Assembly (NCBI RefSeq): GCF_017313085.1
Contig: NZ_JAFLNF010000005.1
Span: 62,001 to 126,000 of the forward strand
DNA length: 64,000 bases
Direction: 5' to 3'
DNA from: Roseibium limicola
GTDB taxonomy: Bacteria > Pseudomonadota > Alphaproteobacteria > Rhizobiales > Stappiaceae
Under the pieces are notes generated by a model. The model had not been told where the DNA came from. It did no database searches and was given only the letters and a program-made list of their open reading frames with translations. A program made the position numbers and the translations under genes. Shown here one piece after another: positions 15,274 through 22,807 of the stretch (positions are counted from its first letter, which is position 1; every line of letters starts with the position of its first letter).

Positions 15274-18200
15274 TGGCGACGTTGGTTTTGGGCGCAGCCG
15301 CGACAGCCTTCTCCGGTGCGATTGGTGCAGGCACTTTTACCTCGGCTTTGATCTCGGGTGCGGCGACTGTTGCCGGAGCCTATGCGGACAATCTTCTGGC
15401 TTCAAGCCTGTCACCGACACAGCGGCAGTCGGTGGAAGGCCCGAAGATCTCGGACTTGCGCCTGCAGACATCGACAGAAGGGTCCGCGCTTCCGGACGTC
15501 TTTGGCCGGGTGAGGATTGCCGGCCAGGTGATCTGGGCGACACGGCTTCGGATGGAGACCTCCACCTCGACAGAGACGGTCGGGGGCAAGGGGATGAGCG
15601 GTGGTCAGAAGGTCAGCACGACCACATACCGATATTTTGCCAACTTTGCCGTTGGCCTTTGCGAAGGACCGATCATCGGCATTGGCCGGGTCTGGGCGGA
15701 TGGCAAACTGCTGGATCTGACCGGGATCACCACCCGCGTCCATGTCGGGTCAGAGGATCAGCAGCCGGATCCCTTGATCGAGACCAAGGAAGGCAGCGCG
15801 CCGGCCTATCGCGGTACGGCCTATGTGGTCTTTGAGGATCTGACCCTGGACGTGTTCGGCAACCGCGTTCCGCAGCTTGAGTTCGAGGTCTTTCGCCGGG
15901 TCGGGCAATCCGTCGAAGACGAGATCCAGGGCATGGTGGTGATCCCGGGCGCCGGCGAATGGGTCTACGCCACCGAGCCTGTCCGCAACCAGAATGGGGG
16001 GACCGAGGGCGCCACCACGCCTGAGAACGTCAACAACCAGATCGGCGGCACCGACTGGTCGGTGGCGATCGATGATCTGGAACGGACCTGCCCGAATGCC
16101 AGATCGGTTCTGCTGGTGGTGGCCTGGTTCGGCACGGACCTGAGGTGTGGCTCTTGCCAGATCCGCCCGGGTGTCGAGTTCGGCGGCGAGAAGACCAACG
16201 AGCCGCTGAGCTGGTCCGTCCATGGCGAGACCAGAGACACCGCCTATGTGGTCTCGCGTGAGGCAGCTGATGCAGAACGGCCGTCCTATGGCGGCACGCC
16301 CTCGGACCAGTCGGTGGTTCAGGCCATCCGGGACCTCAAGGCACGCGGCATCGATGTGGTGCTTTATCCCTTCATCCTGATGGACATTGCGGAAGTCAAT
16401 GGACTGCCGGATCCCTATGGCGGAACTGAGCAGGCCGTGCGGCCCTGGCGTGGGCGCATCACCTGTCATCCGGCGCCGGGACAGCCAGGCACCGTCGACA
16501 GGACAGCTGCAGCGGGTACCCAGGTCGACACGCTCTTCGGAACTGTTGGCGCGACCCAGATCAGCGTCTCGATCAATGCGGACAGCGGCGCGGTCAGCAC
16601 CTCCTACAGCGGACCATCCGAATGGTCGCTCCGGCGTATGGTGTTGCATTACGCCAAGCTCTGCGCGGCACTGAATGCGGAAGAGGCAGGCACCGTCAGC
16701 GGCTTCGTCATGGCCTCGGAGTTGCTCGGTCTGACGAGCGTCCGCAGTTCTGCCTCAGGTTTCCCGGCAGTTGCGCAACTGGTGGCCCTGGCAGGCGACT
16801 GCAGGTCGGTTCTTGGGTCGAACGTAGCGCTGACCTATGCCGCCGACTGGTCGGAGTATCGCGGCTTTGATGCCAGTCATGTTTCTGGCGATAGCTCCGG
16901 GGATTTCTACTTTCATCTGGATCCGCTCTGGGCCAGCTCCGACATCGATGCGGTGGCGATCGACAACTACATGAAGCTCTCCGACTGGCGCGATGGCACC
17001 ACACATCTGGACGCATTGGCCGGCTGGGCCTCGATCCATGATCCGGACTACCTCAAGAGCAACGTCGAAGGCGGCGAGGACTATGACTGGTATTATGCCA
17101 GCGAGGCCGACCGGACCAACCAGGTTAGAACAGACATAACGGACGGCGGCGGTAAGCCGTGGGTCTACCGGGCCAAGGATTTCCGTAACTGGTGGCTGAA
17201 CCAGCACTATGACCGGCCGGGCGGTGTCGAAAGCGGCTCACCAACATCCTGGGTGCCGCAATCCAAGCCGATCTGGTTCACCGAATACGGCTTCCCCTCG
17301 GTCGACAAGGCCACCAACCAGCCGAATGTCTTTGTCGATCCCAAGTCGTCGGAAAGCGCCTGGCCGTATTTCTCCAACCGCCAGCGCTCGGACGCAATCC
17401 AGCGGCGGGGGATCGAGACCGTCCTGCGCTACTGGGATCCGGAGGAAGGCAACAACCCGGTCTCTGGCATCTATGGCGAGCGCATGCTGGATCTCTCACG
17501 CTCGTTCCTCTGGACCTGGGACGCGCGGCCCTATCCGGCGTGGCCCTATCAATCGGAGGTCTGGAGCGACGGCGACAACTGGCCGCTGGGCCATTGGGTC
17601 CAGGGCAAGTTCGGTGCAGTCGATCTGGCTGAGCTGGTGGCTTACATCTGCGGGTCCGTCGGCTTTTCAGATATCGATGTCTCGCAGCTTCAGGGCGTCG
17701 TCACCGGCTGGCAGCGGGCGTCGATCACCACACCGCGGGCGCAGCTGCAAACGCTGGCACAGCTTTATCTGTTCGACGCGGTCGAGAGCGAAGGCCTGAT
17801 CCGCTTTGTCCCGCGCGGCGGCGCGACCAGGGCGACCATCCTCGAACAGGATCTGGCGGCCCCAGATCGCAAGAGCGCCGACTGGTCGATGACCCGGGCG
17901 CAAGAGACCGACCTGCCGGTCCGGGCGTCACTCGCCTATTTCGACGCGGAGAATGATTACCGCCAGACCAGCTCCAATGCCGGACGGTTGACCGGGTCAT
18001 CGGAGCGGATCGAAAGCGTCTCCGCGCCTGCGATAATCGAGACGGCCGAGGCCGAAGGCATGGTCGAGGCCTGGCTGCTGGAACGCTGGGTCGGGCGCGA
18101 ACAGGCAAGCTTTGCTCTACCGCCCTCGATGATCCGGCTGGACCCGACCGATACGGTGGCGCTCGAGGCGGGCGGCCGCAGCCGGGATTTGCGCCTCTCG

Positions 18201-19235
18201 CGCATCATCGATGCAGGAGCCCGACAATGCGAGGCGGTGGCCGTCGAGCGGTCGATCTATTCCATCCAGCGCGGCACATCGCGGCCGGTCTCCCCCGGCA
18301 CCGTGCCGAGCTACGGACCGGCGGTACTGGAGGTTCTGGATCTGCCGGTGATCGAGGAGACCCAGGTCGAGCACCGGCCCTGGCTGGCGGCGACCTCCAG
18401 TCCATGGGCGGGTGTTCAGGTGCTGGAAGGGTCGAGAAGCGTTGGGAGCGTGATTGCACCGGCGACGCTCGGGGTAACGACCACGGACTTCCATTCCGGG
18501 ACCAGCTTCCGCTTCGACCGGGCGAACTCTCTGACCGTGAAGCTCGCCTATGGCACGTTGGCCTCTGTTTCCGAGGATGGGCTTCTGGAAGGCACCGACA
18601 ACGCCCTGGCGATCCGGAACGCCGACGATGACTGGGAGATCCTGCAGTTCGCGACGGCGGATCTGGTCGCAGCGCAGACATGGCAGCTGTCCGGCCTGTT
18701 GCGCGGGCGGCGCGGGACGGAACACGCCATGCGGGATCCGGTGGCAGCTGGCGCGCGGGTGGTTTTGCTGGATGGTTCCCTGACCCAGGCCGATGTGCCT
18801 CTGTCTGATCGGGGCATTGAGCGCATCTGGCGCTATGGGCCGGCGCCGGCTCCATCGACGGACAGCAGTTTCAAAACCCGTTCAAACACCTTTGAAGCGG
18901 TGGCTCTGAAGCCCCTTGCGCCGGCGCATCTGGCAGGAAGCAGGAACCTTGCCGGGGATCTCGCGATCAGCTGGGTCCGGAGGGCGCGGCGCAATGGCGG
19001 CTGGCTGGATGGCACTGATGTGCCGCTGGTCGAGGCAAGCGAGCGCTATGAGCTGGAGATCCTGGGTAGCGGATCGGTGATCCGGACGGTCTCTGGCCTG
19101 TCATCGCCTGCATGCACTTACACAGCAGCCAATCAGGTCGCCGACTACGGATCGGTTCAAACATCCATCCATGTCCGTGTCTTCCAGATCTCAGACGCCA
19201 TCGGACGCGGCATTCCAGCGGAGGCAATCCTATGA
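15273..19235 (+). CDS. Host specificity/tail tip protein with GTA TIM-barrel domain (gp15-like)
   Basis: A 1320-residue protein, the counterpart of GTA g15 and of lambda J-type tail tips. The N-terminus is a Gly/Ala-rich hydrophobic stretch (ATLVLGAAATAFSGAIGAG) followed by a baseplate domain. The centre, at roughly 480-780, is the GTA TIM-barrel glycosidase-like domain (YAADWSEYRG, DIDAVAIDNYM, PIWFTEYGFPSVDKATNQP). Fibronectin-like and tail domains follow. It likely seals the tail tip and contacts the cell surface. It is the largest gene of the prophage and is intact. Confidence 0.9.
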   Translation: MATLVLGAAATAFSGAIGAGTFTSALISGAATVAGAYADNLLASSLSPTQRQSVEGPKISDLRLQTSTEGSALPDVFGRVRIAGQVIWATRLRMETSTSTETVGGKGMSGGQKVSTTTYRYFANFAVGLCEGPIIGIGRVWADGKLLDLTGITTRVHVGSEDQQPDPLIETKEGSAPAYRGTAYVVFEDLTLDVFGNRVPQLEFEVFRRVGQSVEDEIQGMVVIPGAGEWVYATEPVRNQNGGTEGATTPENVNNQIGGTDWSVAIDDLERTCPNARSVLLVVAWFGTDLRCGSCQIRPGVEFGGEKTNEPLSWSVHGETRDTAYVVSREAADAERPSYGGTPSDQSVVQAIRDLKARGIDVVLYPFILMDIAEVNGLPDPYGGTEQAVRPWRGRITCHPAPGQPGTVDRTAAAGTQVDTLFGTVGATQISVSINADSGAVSTSYSGPSEWSLRRMVLHYAKLCAALNAEEAGTVSGFVMASELLGLTSVRSSASGFPAVAQLVALAGDCRSVLGSNVALTYAADWSEYRGFDASHVSGDSSGDFYFHLDPLWASSDIDAVAIDNYMKLSDWRDGTTHLDALAGWASIHDPDYLKSNVEGGEDYDWYYASEADRTNQVRTDITDGGGKPWVYRAKDFRNWWLNQHYDRPGGVESGSPTSWVPQSKPIWFTEYGFPSVDKATNQPNVFVDPKSSESAWPYFSNRQRSDAIQRRGIETVLRYWDPEEGNNPVSGIYGERMLDLSRSFLWTWDARPYPAWPYQSEVWSDGDNWPLGHWVQGKFGAVDLAELVAYICGSVGFSDIDVSQLQGVVTGWQRASITTPRAQLQTLAQLYLFDAVESEGLIRFVPRGGATRATILEQDLAAPDRKSADWSMTRAQETDLPVRASLAYFDAENDYRQTSSNAGRLTGSSERIESVSAPAIIETAEAEGMVEAWLLERWVGREQASFALPPSMIRLDPTDTVALEAGGRSRDLRLSRIIDAGARQCEAVAVERSIYSIQRGTSRPVSPGTVPSYGPAVLEVLDLPVIEETQVEHRPWLAATSSPWAGVQVLEGSRSVGSVIAPATLGVTTTDFHSGTSFRFDRANSLTVKLAYGTLASVSEDGLLEGTDNALAIRNADDDWEILQFATADLVAAQTWQLSGLLRGRRGTEHAMRDPVAAGARVVLLDGSLTQADVPLSDRGIERIWRYGPAPAPSTDSSFKTRSNTFEAVALKPLAPAHLAGSRNLAGDLAISWVRRARRNGGWLDGTDVPLVEASERYELEILGSGSVIRTVSGLSSPACTYTAANQVADYGSVQTSIHVRVFQISDAIGRGIPAEAIL

Positions 19236-19957
19236 GCAGTACGGCACGCCTGAACTTACCCTTTATTGCGGCCAGTCAGGCGCAGAAGGAAGTCACGCAT
19301 AATGAAGCACTGGCGAGGCTCGATGCGCTTGCTCACTTGGTGATCCTTGATCGGGACCTGTCAGCCCCACCGGCGGCCAGCGAGGGCGACAGTTATCTCG
19401 TGGCGACAGGTGGCAGTGGAGACTGGGCCGGACGAGATGGCCAGATCGCAAGCTATACGGACGGGGCCTGGGCGTTCTATCCGCCGGTGCTCGGAATGCT
19501 CGCCTATGTCGCCGACGAAGGAACGCTGGCGGTCTACACGGCCAGCGGCTGGAAAGAATATGGCGCGTTGTTGTCTGAGGTGGCGACTGTGTCGAGATCC
19601 CCATCTGGCGCGGAAAGCCGGATCGGTACTGTCGAGGAAGAATTGACCGGCCTGTCGGGAGCCAGCGTAGACACCTCGATCGTCATTCCAAACCGGGCCA
19701 TTGTCTTTGGCGTCTCAACCCGGACAACTACCGCCATCACCGGGGCAACCTCCTACGATTGCGGGATATCCGGTGAGACATCCAAGTTCGGCGGATCGCT
19801 TGGCATTGCTGCTGGGTCAACGAATGCAGGGGTGATCGGGCCGCAGGCGTTTTACTCGGACACGGCAGTCCGGCTGACAGCCAATGGTGGGAGCTTTACC
19901 GGCGGGGCGGTGAAGGTAGTGCTGCATTACTTCTTGCCGGTCGTGCCGCAGGAATAA
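19232..19957 (+). CDS. DUF2793 phage tail/fibre protein
   Basis: A 241-residue protein beginning STARLNLPFIAASQAQKEVT, then HNEALARLDALAHLV, the diagnostic DUF2793 N-terminus found at the end of tail modules in alphaproteobacterial prophages and near GTA clusters. The C-terminal 90 residues (TGATSYDCGISGETSKFGG) form a likely receptor-binding domain. I chose ATG 19232, which overlaps the previous stop by ATGA. A stem-loop without a T-run (GTCCGGA...TCCGGAC, 19970-19994) lies just after the gene. Confidence 0.85.
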   Translation: MSSTARLNLPFIAASQAQKEVTHNEALARLDALAHLVILDRDLSAPPAASEGDSYLVATGGSGDWAGRDGQIASYTDGAWAFYPPVLGMLAYVADEGTLAVYTASGWKEYGALLSEVATVSRSPSGAESRIGTVEEELTGLSGASVDTSIVIPNRAIVFGVSTRTTTAITGATSYDCGISGETSKFGGSLGIAAGSTNAGVIGPQAFYSDTAVRLTANGGSFTGGAVKVVLHYFLPVVPQE

Positions 19958-20058
19958 AAGACACGGGCGGTCCGGACCCGAAAATGATCCGGACAGCGGG
20001 CCTCCTTGGTCAAAATTCAGCCCGCCCAGCAGTAGCTATAAGATAACCGCCGCACCCG

Positions 20059-20074
20059 CTGCTCGCGCGAGCAG
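20059..20074. promoter_or_regulatory. Perfect 16-bp palindrome upstream of com
   Basis: CTGCTCGCGCGAGCAG is a perfect dyad 33 bp before the com start codon. It could be an operator or form a hairpin in the com-dcm leader. Mu controls its com-mom operon in a complex way, but no Mu site is recognisable here, so the role is unknown. Confidence 0.4.
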
Positions 20075-20106
20075 GTTCAGTGTCGGCGATTCTCTTCAAG
20101 GTTGAA

Positions 20107-20331
20107 ATGAACGAAATCAGATGTGCAGGTTGCCGCAGGCTCTTGCTGAAGTCCGCTGACCGAGCGATAGTCGGTCCGGTTGATATCAAGTGTCCGCGTT
20201 GCGGCACGATGAATTCCCTGAGGCCATTGGTCATAGAACCAACAGAGCCCTTCTCCGATCGCCACGAGCGAACAGAAACCGGAGAATGCTCTTGTGGCTC
20301 TACATCCCGAAAGAATGCCTCAGCGGCTTAA
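20107..20331 (+). CDS. com: Com-like zinc-finger translational regulator (Mu type)
   Basis: A 74-residue protein beginning MNEIRCAGCRRLLLK, with two CxxC pairs (C6/C9 and C29/C32 in KCPRCGTMN), matching phage Mu Com. Mu Com binds the mom mRNA and opens the mom start site for translation. Here com overlaps a cytosine methyltransferase gene instead of mom. ATG 20107 has an AAGG site. The C-terminal GECSCGS adds two further cysteines. The stop at 20329-20331 lies inside the methyltransferase reading frame. Confidence 0.85.
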   Translation: MNEIRCAGCRRLLLKSADRAIVGPVDIKCPRCGTMNSLRPLVIEPTEPFSDRHERTETGECSCGSTSRKNASAA

Positions 20332-21197
20332 CGGACTTTCCCTCTGCGCCGGCGTTGGAGGACTGGAGCTCGGACTCCATGTCGCAGAACCCGGATATCG
20401 AACTGTTTGTTATGTTGAGCGAGAAGCCTGCGCAGCGGCCACCCTCGTGGCGCGGATGGAAGACCAGGCCCTGGATCACGCGCCTGTGTGGGACGATGTT
20501 AAGTCCTTCGACGGCCGCCCGTGGCGTGGAAAGGTTCATATCCTCTCTGCCGGCTATCCCTGTCAGCCGTTCTCGTCTTCCGGTAAGCGGCGGGGCAGGG
20601 AGGACCCGCGTCACCTCTGGCCGGACGTTGCCCGGATTATCGGAGAGAGTGAACCCGAATGGGTCTTCTGCGAAAACGTCGAGGGACATCTGGACCGTGG
20701 ATTTGAGGAAGTCGCCGGAGACTTTCAGGCAATGGGTTACAGCCTCAAAGCGGGATTGTTCTCGGCGGCTGAAGTCGGCGCGGCCCACATCCGGAAGAGG
20801 CTCTTCATACTGGCCCACGCCAACAACAAGCCTCTACTGCTCCCGGACCGACATCCTGATCGAGGAGGGCGCCCTTCGGTTCAGGACCGCCACCGACCAG
20901 AACGGCAACCAGCACGCGATCGGCAATGCGGCCCGGGTCTGGACGACGTTCTGGCTAACGATGAAGGGGATGGGTTTGAAGCCCCTTCAAGACCCGATTT
21001 ACCCGTCTTCGCGCCCGCTCCATGTGACCTTGAAGCCTGGGACACGCACCTGTCCCGGAGACTGGACCTTCAACCCGAATTTTTCGGACTGGCTGATGGG
21101 CTGGCCAATCGGGTGGAGCGATCCAGGGCAGCCGGTAACGGGGTGGTCCCGTTGGCAGCAGCTTATGCGTACCGAACTCTCAGGGCTGGGTATCTAG
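20286..21197 (+). CDS. Overlapping ORF in a second frame of the methyltransferase gene
   Basis: The +1 frame relative to the methyltransferase is open for over 300 codons (ATG 20286, MLLWLYIPKECLSG). Its 3' third is strikingly protein-like: WPTPT from residue 176, NPNFSDWLMGWPIGWSD near 265-280, then a W/R-rich end. Similar WPTPT...WxMGxP-type proteins are, as I recall, common next to or over phage Dcm genes. Codons such as GAC ATC CTG ATC GAG GAG GGC suggest selection in this frame. It may be a real overprinted gene or a conserved shadow; no function can be given. Confidence 0.5.
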   Translation: MLLWLYIPKECLSGLTDFPSAPALEDWSSDSMSQNPDIELFVMLSEKPAQRPPSWRGWKTRPWITRLCGTMLSPSTAARGVERFISSLPAIPVSRSRLPVSGGAGRTRVTSGRTLPGLSERVNPNGSSAKTSRDIWTVDLRKSPETFRQWVTASKRDCSRRLKSARPTSGRGSSYWPTPTTSLYCSRTDILIEEGALRFRTATDQNGNQHAIGNAARVWTTFWLTMKGMGLKPLQDPIYPSSRPLHVTLKPGTRTCPGDWTFNPNFSDWLMGWPIGWSDPGQPVTGWSRWQQLMRTELSGLGI

Positions 21198-21217
21198 TAA
21201 GGGAAGGGGGAGGCTAG
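20294..21217 (+). CDS. Phage DNA cytosine-5 methyltransferase
   Basis: A 307-residue m5C methyltransferase, probably protecting phage DNA from restriction. Motif I is LSLCAGVGGLELGL, motif IV SAGYPCQPFS with catalytic C90, motif VI CENVEG, motif VIII HIRKRLFILA and motif X AAGNGVVPLAAA. The target recognition part (about 175-265) is short. The start is GTG 20294 (GGAG 9 nt upstream) or ATG 20315; both overlap com. A second long frame (20286-21197) overlaps nearly the whole gene. From about 20820 the third-position GC is clearly higher in that other frame than in this one. It occupies the place of mom in Mu. Confidence 0.88.
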   Translation: MALHPERMPQRLNGLSLCAGVGGLELGLHVAEPGYRTVCYVEREACAAATLVARMEDQALDHAPVWDDVKSFDGRPWRGKVHILSAGYPCQPFSSSGKRRGREDPRHLWPDVARIIGESEPEWVFCENVEGHLDRGFEEVAGDFQAMGYSLKAGLFSAAEVGAAHIRKRLFILAHANNKPLLLPDRHPDRGGRPSVQDRHRPERQPARDRQCGPGLDDVLANDEGDGFEAPSRPDLPVFAPAPCDLEAWDTHLSRRLDLQPEFFGLADGLANRVERSRAAGNGVVPLAAAYAYRTLRAGYLVREGGG

Positions 21218-21248
21218 ATAAAGAAGGCGAAACGCAATCCAAATCGGT

Positions 21249-21294
21249 TGCCATTCGTTCTTGCGCGAAATGCCATCCGAACTTGCGCGCTACA
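21249..21294 (+). mobile_element. Right end of the Mu-like prophage
   Basis: Two adjacent 22-bp direct repeats, 21249-21270 and 21271-21292, match at 17 of 22 positions; both contain TGCCAT and CTTGCGCG. They are followed by CA (21293-21294). Tandem transposase-binding repeats ending in CA are the hallmark of Mu-type phage ends. The flank continues as GTTGG, which would be the 5-bp target duplication. No inverted counterpart (left end) is in the window. Confidence 0.75.
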
Positions 21295-21376
21295 GTTGGC
21301 TCTGCATGGTGCAGGCGCATAAGGCCGCGTTTCTCAGCGAGTCTCGAAACGATAGGGCATAAGCCCTTGAAAAGTT

Positions 21377-21453
21377 TGGTCGGGCAGGCCGGATTTGAAC
21401 CGACGACCCCTTCACCCCCAGTGAAGTGCGCTACCAGGCTGCGCTACTGCCCG
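21377..21453 (-). tRNA. tRNA-Pro (anticodon GGG)
   Basis: On the minus strand the cloverleaf is complete: acceptor CGGGCAG with CTGCCCG, D-arm GCGC...GCGC, anticodon stem CTTCA with TGAAG around the loop CTGGGGG, T-arm with GTTCAAAT, discriminator A and an encoded CCA. It lies 82 bp beyond the prophage end and reads towards it. Confidence 0.95.
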
Positions 21454-21499
21454 AACTTCAGGCTTACCTATCTGGTTCGCGCATTGTTGGCAAGCCGGT

Positions 21500-22807
21500 T
21501 CATGCCCCTTGATCCACAGGACTGTGACAGCGTGGGGAGGCGGGCCTTTGCCGCTGAAGCGGGATTGCGCTGAGGCTCTGCTTCTGCAGGATCCGCTCGG
21601 CCGCAATCAACCCCCAAGCCAGCCCGTAGAGCATGTAGACATGGCGCCAATGATCGGTGTCGATGATGATCTGCAGGAACATATGCGCCAGCATCACGCC
21701 GAAGATGCAGTGGATGAAGGGCGTCCAGGGACGGTGCTTGAAGAGAAGCGGCACAAGGCGGGCAAAGGTCCACACCAGGAAGACGATGTAAGTCGTGCCG
21801 CCCAGCCAACCGTAGGTGGTGAAGCCCTTCAAATAGACGTTGTGCTCATCTTCGGGGAAATACTGGTTGAACTCCAAGGCCCCGAGGCCGAGCGGCCGTT
21901 CCAGTACCATTTCAAAACCGAGGGAATAGCGGGCAAAGCGACCAAGGCGGGCGACGTCATAAGGCTGTTCCAGCTTGGCGCGCTGCTGAAACATGTCCCA
22001 GACACTGTCGAAGGACAGCGCCACCGCCAGCATTGCGGCCAGGGCCAGAACACCACCCAGACCCAGAAGAACCAGGCGCAAACGCTTGGCGCTGTTCTGC
22101 TCGGTGATCAGGCCGAGCGTATAAACCACAAGGGAGGCCGCAAGCAGAACGCCCCAGGCACCACGCGAGAAACTGAGGAAGATGCCTAGCACCAGAATGC
22201 CGAGGATCGGCAGCAGTAACAGGCACTCACGCAGCGGCCGCACCATCAGCCGCTGCACCAGGATTACCGTCGGCAGTGCGAGAAAGGGGCCGTAGACGTT
22301 GGGGTCCTCGAACGTGCCGCGTGCCCGGTCGTAGCGGGTAAAGAACTCGGCTCCGGGGAAGGCGTGAAAATATCCCAGAATGCCGGTGATCGCGACGATG
22401 ACGGAGCAGGCCAGATAGCCATGTTCAATGAACCTGAAGCGCCCGGGCTTTTCGGCCAAAACAGCCGCGTAGAAGATCGAGGTGACTGTCAGAAACACGG
22501 TCACAGCCGTATAGGTGAAGGCGGTTTCGAACTTGGTCGCTAGGGGCACTGAGGCTATGCCGCCGGCGCAATAAAGAAGGAAACAGACTACCAGCGGTCC
22601 AAACTCAGAGCGGAGTTTGAGGCCGAACAGAAGCCAGATGACCGTGATCAGCGCCAGATACAGCTCATAGGGCGCCGGTTCCCGGATGACGAAGCCGGAG
22701 AGAAACGCCGCCAGCCACAATGCGCCATCGCCGATGCGGCTGGTCGTGAGGACCGGCTGCATCGACCGTGTGGCGACTGGCGCGGATCTGATGGCCGCAT
22801 CGCTCAA
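21500..22807 (-). CDS. O-antigen ligase/polymerase family membrane protein
   Basis: A 435-residue protein with about 10-12 membrane spans and the Wzy_C/O-antigen ligase pattern. RARGTFEDPNVYGPF precedes a periplasmic loop and SFSRGAWG follows; EDEHNVYLKGFTTYGWLGG carries the conserved H in the large loop. Such proteins join or polymerise undecaprenyl-linked sugar units on the periplasmic side. It is the last gene of the minus-strand operon and overlaps the sugar transferase by 4 bp. Polymerase or ligase cannot be told apart from sequence; the exopolysaccharide setting favours a polymerase. Confidence 0.85.
   Translation of the reverse strand: MSDAAIRSAPVATRSMQPVLTTSRIGDGALWLAAFLSGFVIREPAPYELYLALITVIWLLFGLKLRSEFGPLVVCFLLYCAGGIASVPLATKFETAFTYTAVTVFLTVTSIFYAAVLAEKPGRFRFIEHGYLACSVIVAITGILGYFHAFPGAEFFTRYDRARGTFEDPNVYGPFLALPTVILVQRLMVRPLRECLLLLPILGILVLGIFLSFSRGAWGVLLAASLVVYTLGLITEQNSAKRLRLVLLGLGGVLALAAMLAVALSFDSVWDMFQQRAKLEQPYDVARLGRFARYSLGFEMVLERPLGLGALEFNQYFPEDEHNVYLKGFTTYGWLGGTTYIVFLVWTFARLVPLLFKHRPWTPFIHCIFGVMLAHMFLQIIIDTDHWRHVYMLYGLAWGLIAAERILQKQSLSAIPLQRQRPASPRCHSPVDQGA

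Noticed and set aside
4320-19957. A functional gene transfer agent cluster
   Set aside because: Only the distal tail genes are GTA-like; the head genes are Mu-like, the right end has transposase-binding repeats, and terminase and portal are missing.
20190-20285. N-terminal extension of the second methyltransferase-locus frame
   Set aside because: This part is only the shifted reading of com, so the ORF was started at ATG 20286.
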